Shown in pieces: positions 62,670-64,000 of a stretch of DNA of 64,000 bases. The notes beneath the pieces are model-generated. The model saw only the letters and a program-made list of their open reading frames with translations, made no database searches and had not been told where the DNA came from. The number at the start of each line of letters is the position of its first letter. The first letter of the stretch is position 1. Origin of the DNA: Actinomycetes bacterium (lineage in GTDB: Bacteria > Actinomycetota > Acidimicrobiia > Acidimicrobiales > Ilumatobacteraceae); assembly GCA_025356335.1 (NCBI GenBank), contig JANXUF010000121.1, forward strand, positions 1-64,000, given 5' to 3'. The position numbers and the translations under genes are program-made.

Positions 62670-64000
62670 TCGCCGTGCATTCGTCGACGCGTTGGGCATC
62701 GGGAACGGCCGCACTCCCTGCACCGATGCCTTCGAGTGCCGAGAACACACCGCACGCCCGAGGCACGATCCACACGTGGACCATCGGGTTCCCTCCGCCG
62801 GCTCGGATTCCCCTGGCACAATTGCCGTTGGAGTCGACGATGCCGACGACGACGTTCTTGCCCGTACTGTCTTTGCCCCAGCAGAGATTGTCGTGAATGT
62901 GCCACTGCATCAAGGGACCGGCGAAGGCGGTCAGCGATGGGTCGCTGACCGGACGCGTGCTGGCGATGTACATCGCCCCCGCCAGGATCCGCTGGTCACC
63001 CTCGACGTCGTAGACGAGGCTTTCGGGTGCGAGTGGATCGAGCATGTCGCCGTCCTCGACGAGCGACGACTTGATGAAGTGCTCGGTCCCCGTTCCGGCG
63101 TCGCCGATCGATACGTAGCCGTCGGCGATCGCTGCCTTCGTGTCGGCATATTTCGGCAGGTCTGCGAGCGTGCCCTCGACGAGGGCTGCTGCACGCGCCT
63201 GCTCCTGTGGGGTTACGCCGGCGACGCCGGAGAGGTCGAGTGGCTGCGTCGGATCCCACGGACGCGGCCAATGCGACGACGGCGGCAGGGTCTGCTGTGG
63301 TTCGTGCTGATGGGCCGTTGCCGGAGGTTGTCCACTCGTGGTCACGACCGCACCGACGACCGTCGCGGATTCGATCGTGGATTCGCTGCTGGTGGATTCG
63401 ACCGTCGAGCCGCCGTGATCGTGCGTCGCCGGGTCGTGCGTCGCCGGGTCGTGCGTTATCGGGTCGTGCGTCGCCTCGGCCGAACCAGCGCGGGCTGCGG
63501 CGGCAGGGGAACCGCCGACGACCGTCACCGTCGACGCCTCAGCCGCGCCGGCTGTTTCGACTGCGCCGTGTTCGTGGACGGCGGCCGTGCTGTCGGCGTG
63601 GACGTGCTGACCGGCGGACGCCATCGCAGGTACGGTCATGGCGGCGATCAGCAGCGCCGGAACCGCAGCGACGACCCGACGGTGGTGCGCCGTCGTCGAC
63701 GGCTGGACGATGACGCGAAGACAGCACATCACCGACACTGCGGCGAGGGCAGCGGCGAATCCATCAGCGAATTGCACTCTCTCGGCATGTTCGAGTCCGG
63801 CAATGAAGCTGATGCCGATCGTCTTGGCGAGCACCCAACCGCCGAGGCAGACGAGGTTCCCTGCAGCACCGAGACCAGCCAGGGCCGGTGATGCGTTGTG
63901 CAGCGCCGACACACCCCAGACGAGTTGGAACGCCGCAACCAACACGAAGGCCGACACCGCGTGTGGATGTTCGCTGTGGACGCCGATCGCTGCTGCGTGG
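62662..64000 (-). CDS. Partial gene: membrane and His-rich protein of unknown function
   Basis: The frame stays open to the right edge, so the N-terminus is missing; at least 446 residues are visible. The first visible 115 residues hold several membrane helices (AFVLVAAFQLVWGVSAL, NLVCLGGWVLAKTIGISF, VVAAVPALLIAAMTVPAM). A low-complexity linker follows with THDP repeats (HDPITHDPATHDPATHDHGG), encoded by a 15-bp DNA repeat near 63417-63477. The C-terminal 200 residues form a soluble domain (ALVEGTLADLPKYADTKAAI, MQWHIHDNLCW, VHVWIVP). His-rich character suggests metal contact. I recognise no family with confidence. Confidence 0.7.
   Translation of the reverse strand, partial: HAAAIGVHSEHPHAVSAFVLVAAFQLVWGVSALHNASPALAGLGAAGNLVCLGGWVLAKTIGISFIAGLEHAERVQFADGFAAALAAVSVMCCLRVIVQPSTTAHHRRVVAAVPALLIAAMTVPAMASAGQHVHADSTAAVHEHGAVETAGAAEASTVTVVGGSPAAAARAGSAEATHDPITHDPATHDPATHDHGGSTVESTSSESTIESATVVGAVVTTSGQPPATAHQHEPQQTLPPSSHWPRPWDPTQPLDLSGVAGVTPQEQARAAALVEGTLADLPKYADTKAAIADGYVSIGDAGTGTEHFIKSSLVEDGDMLDPLAPESLVYDVEGDQRILAGAMYIASTRPVSDPSLTAFAGPLMQWHIHDNLCWGKDSTGKNVVVGIVDSNGNCARGIRAGGGNPMVHVWIVPRACGVFSALEGIGAGSAAVPDAQRVDECTATH

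Overview
The window looks like chromosomal DNA from a high-GC actinobacterium, probably of the class Acidimicrobiia (Ilumatobacter-like). This rests on gene content, not on a marker gene. It carries NucS-type mismatch endonuclease, a CofC/FbiD enzyme of F420 synthesis, an LmbE-type deacetylase, a PAC2 protein, a PafB/PafC-like WYL pair, a TIGR03086 (mycothiol-type) protein, an HU protein with a lysine/alanine tail partner and many genes that appear to be transcribed without a leader. I found no rRNA, tRNA, CRISPR array, prophage or intact insertion sequence. Most of the window is ordinary core metabolism with short accessory scars.

Layout. 0-4 kb: a branched-chain amino acid ABC importer (fused LivH-LivM permease, LivG, LivF). 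4-8 kb: a WYL regulator, a TIGR03086 protein, then 6-phosphogluconolactonase and glucose-6-phosphate isomerase. 8-14 kb: a minus-strand operon (alpha/beta hydrolase, acyl-CoA ligase, YjbR protein), malic enzyme and a histone-deacetylase-like amidohydrolase. 14-20 kb: PafB/PafC-like regulators, a DEDDh exonuclease, a small membrane protein with its winged-helix regulator, PhoH and a HIT protein. 20-25 kb: nicotinate phosphoribosyltransferase, HU plus a separate histone-H1-like tail, LmbE, CofC and GpsA. 25-33 kb: an unknown protein, a GH38 mannosidase, a C69 peptidase, a MOSC protein, RNase HII and an amine oxidase. 33-35 kb: a decay zone with a frameshifted DUF222-HNH gene, a VanZ fragment and otherwise non-coding DNA. 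35-46 kb: sulfur and branched-chain amino acid metabolism (CBS, cystathionine gamma-synthase/lyase, a Rieske oxygenase, an SGNH hydrolase, ilvBNC behind an attenuator-like leader, MetY). 46-51 kb: a lipoprotein, PAC2, SerC and a class I aminotransferase, then an amidohydrolase remnant and DUF3237. 51-64 kb: a phosphatase, two GT2 glycosyltransferases, an L,D-transpeptidase, a zinc metallopeptidase lipoprotein, a MaoC hydratase, NucS-AarF, an MFS exporter and a gene running off the right edge.

How the parts fit. CBS with the CGS/CGL-type enzyme can link homocysteine and cysteine, and MetY can make homocysteine directly. ilvBNC synthesis and the Liv importer both supply branched-chain amino acids. 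Many genes share one start layout: a TAnnnT hexamer 6-9 nt before ATG or GTG and no Shine-Dalgarno sequence. I used this to correct several start codons. The most interesting non-coding items are the ilvBNC leader (leaderless 13-residue peptide rich in Leu/Ile/Val with rare codons, followed by a textbook terminator), a two-copy family of about 110-bp elements with inverted ends placed between convergent genes, two divergent promoter pairs whose -10 boxes overlap or nearly touch, and a LexA-like box on the decayed DUF222-HNH gene.
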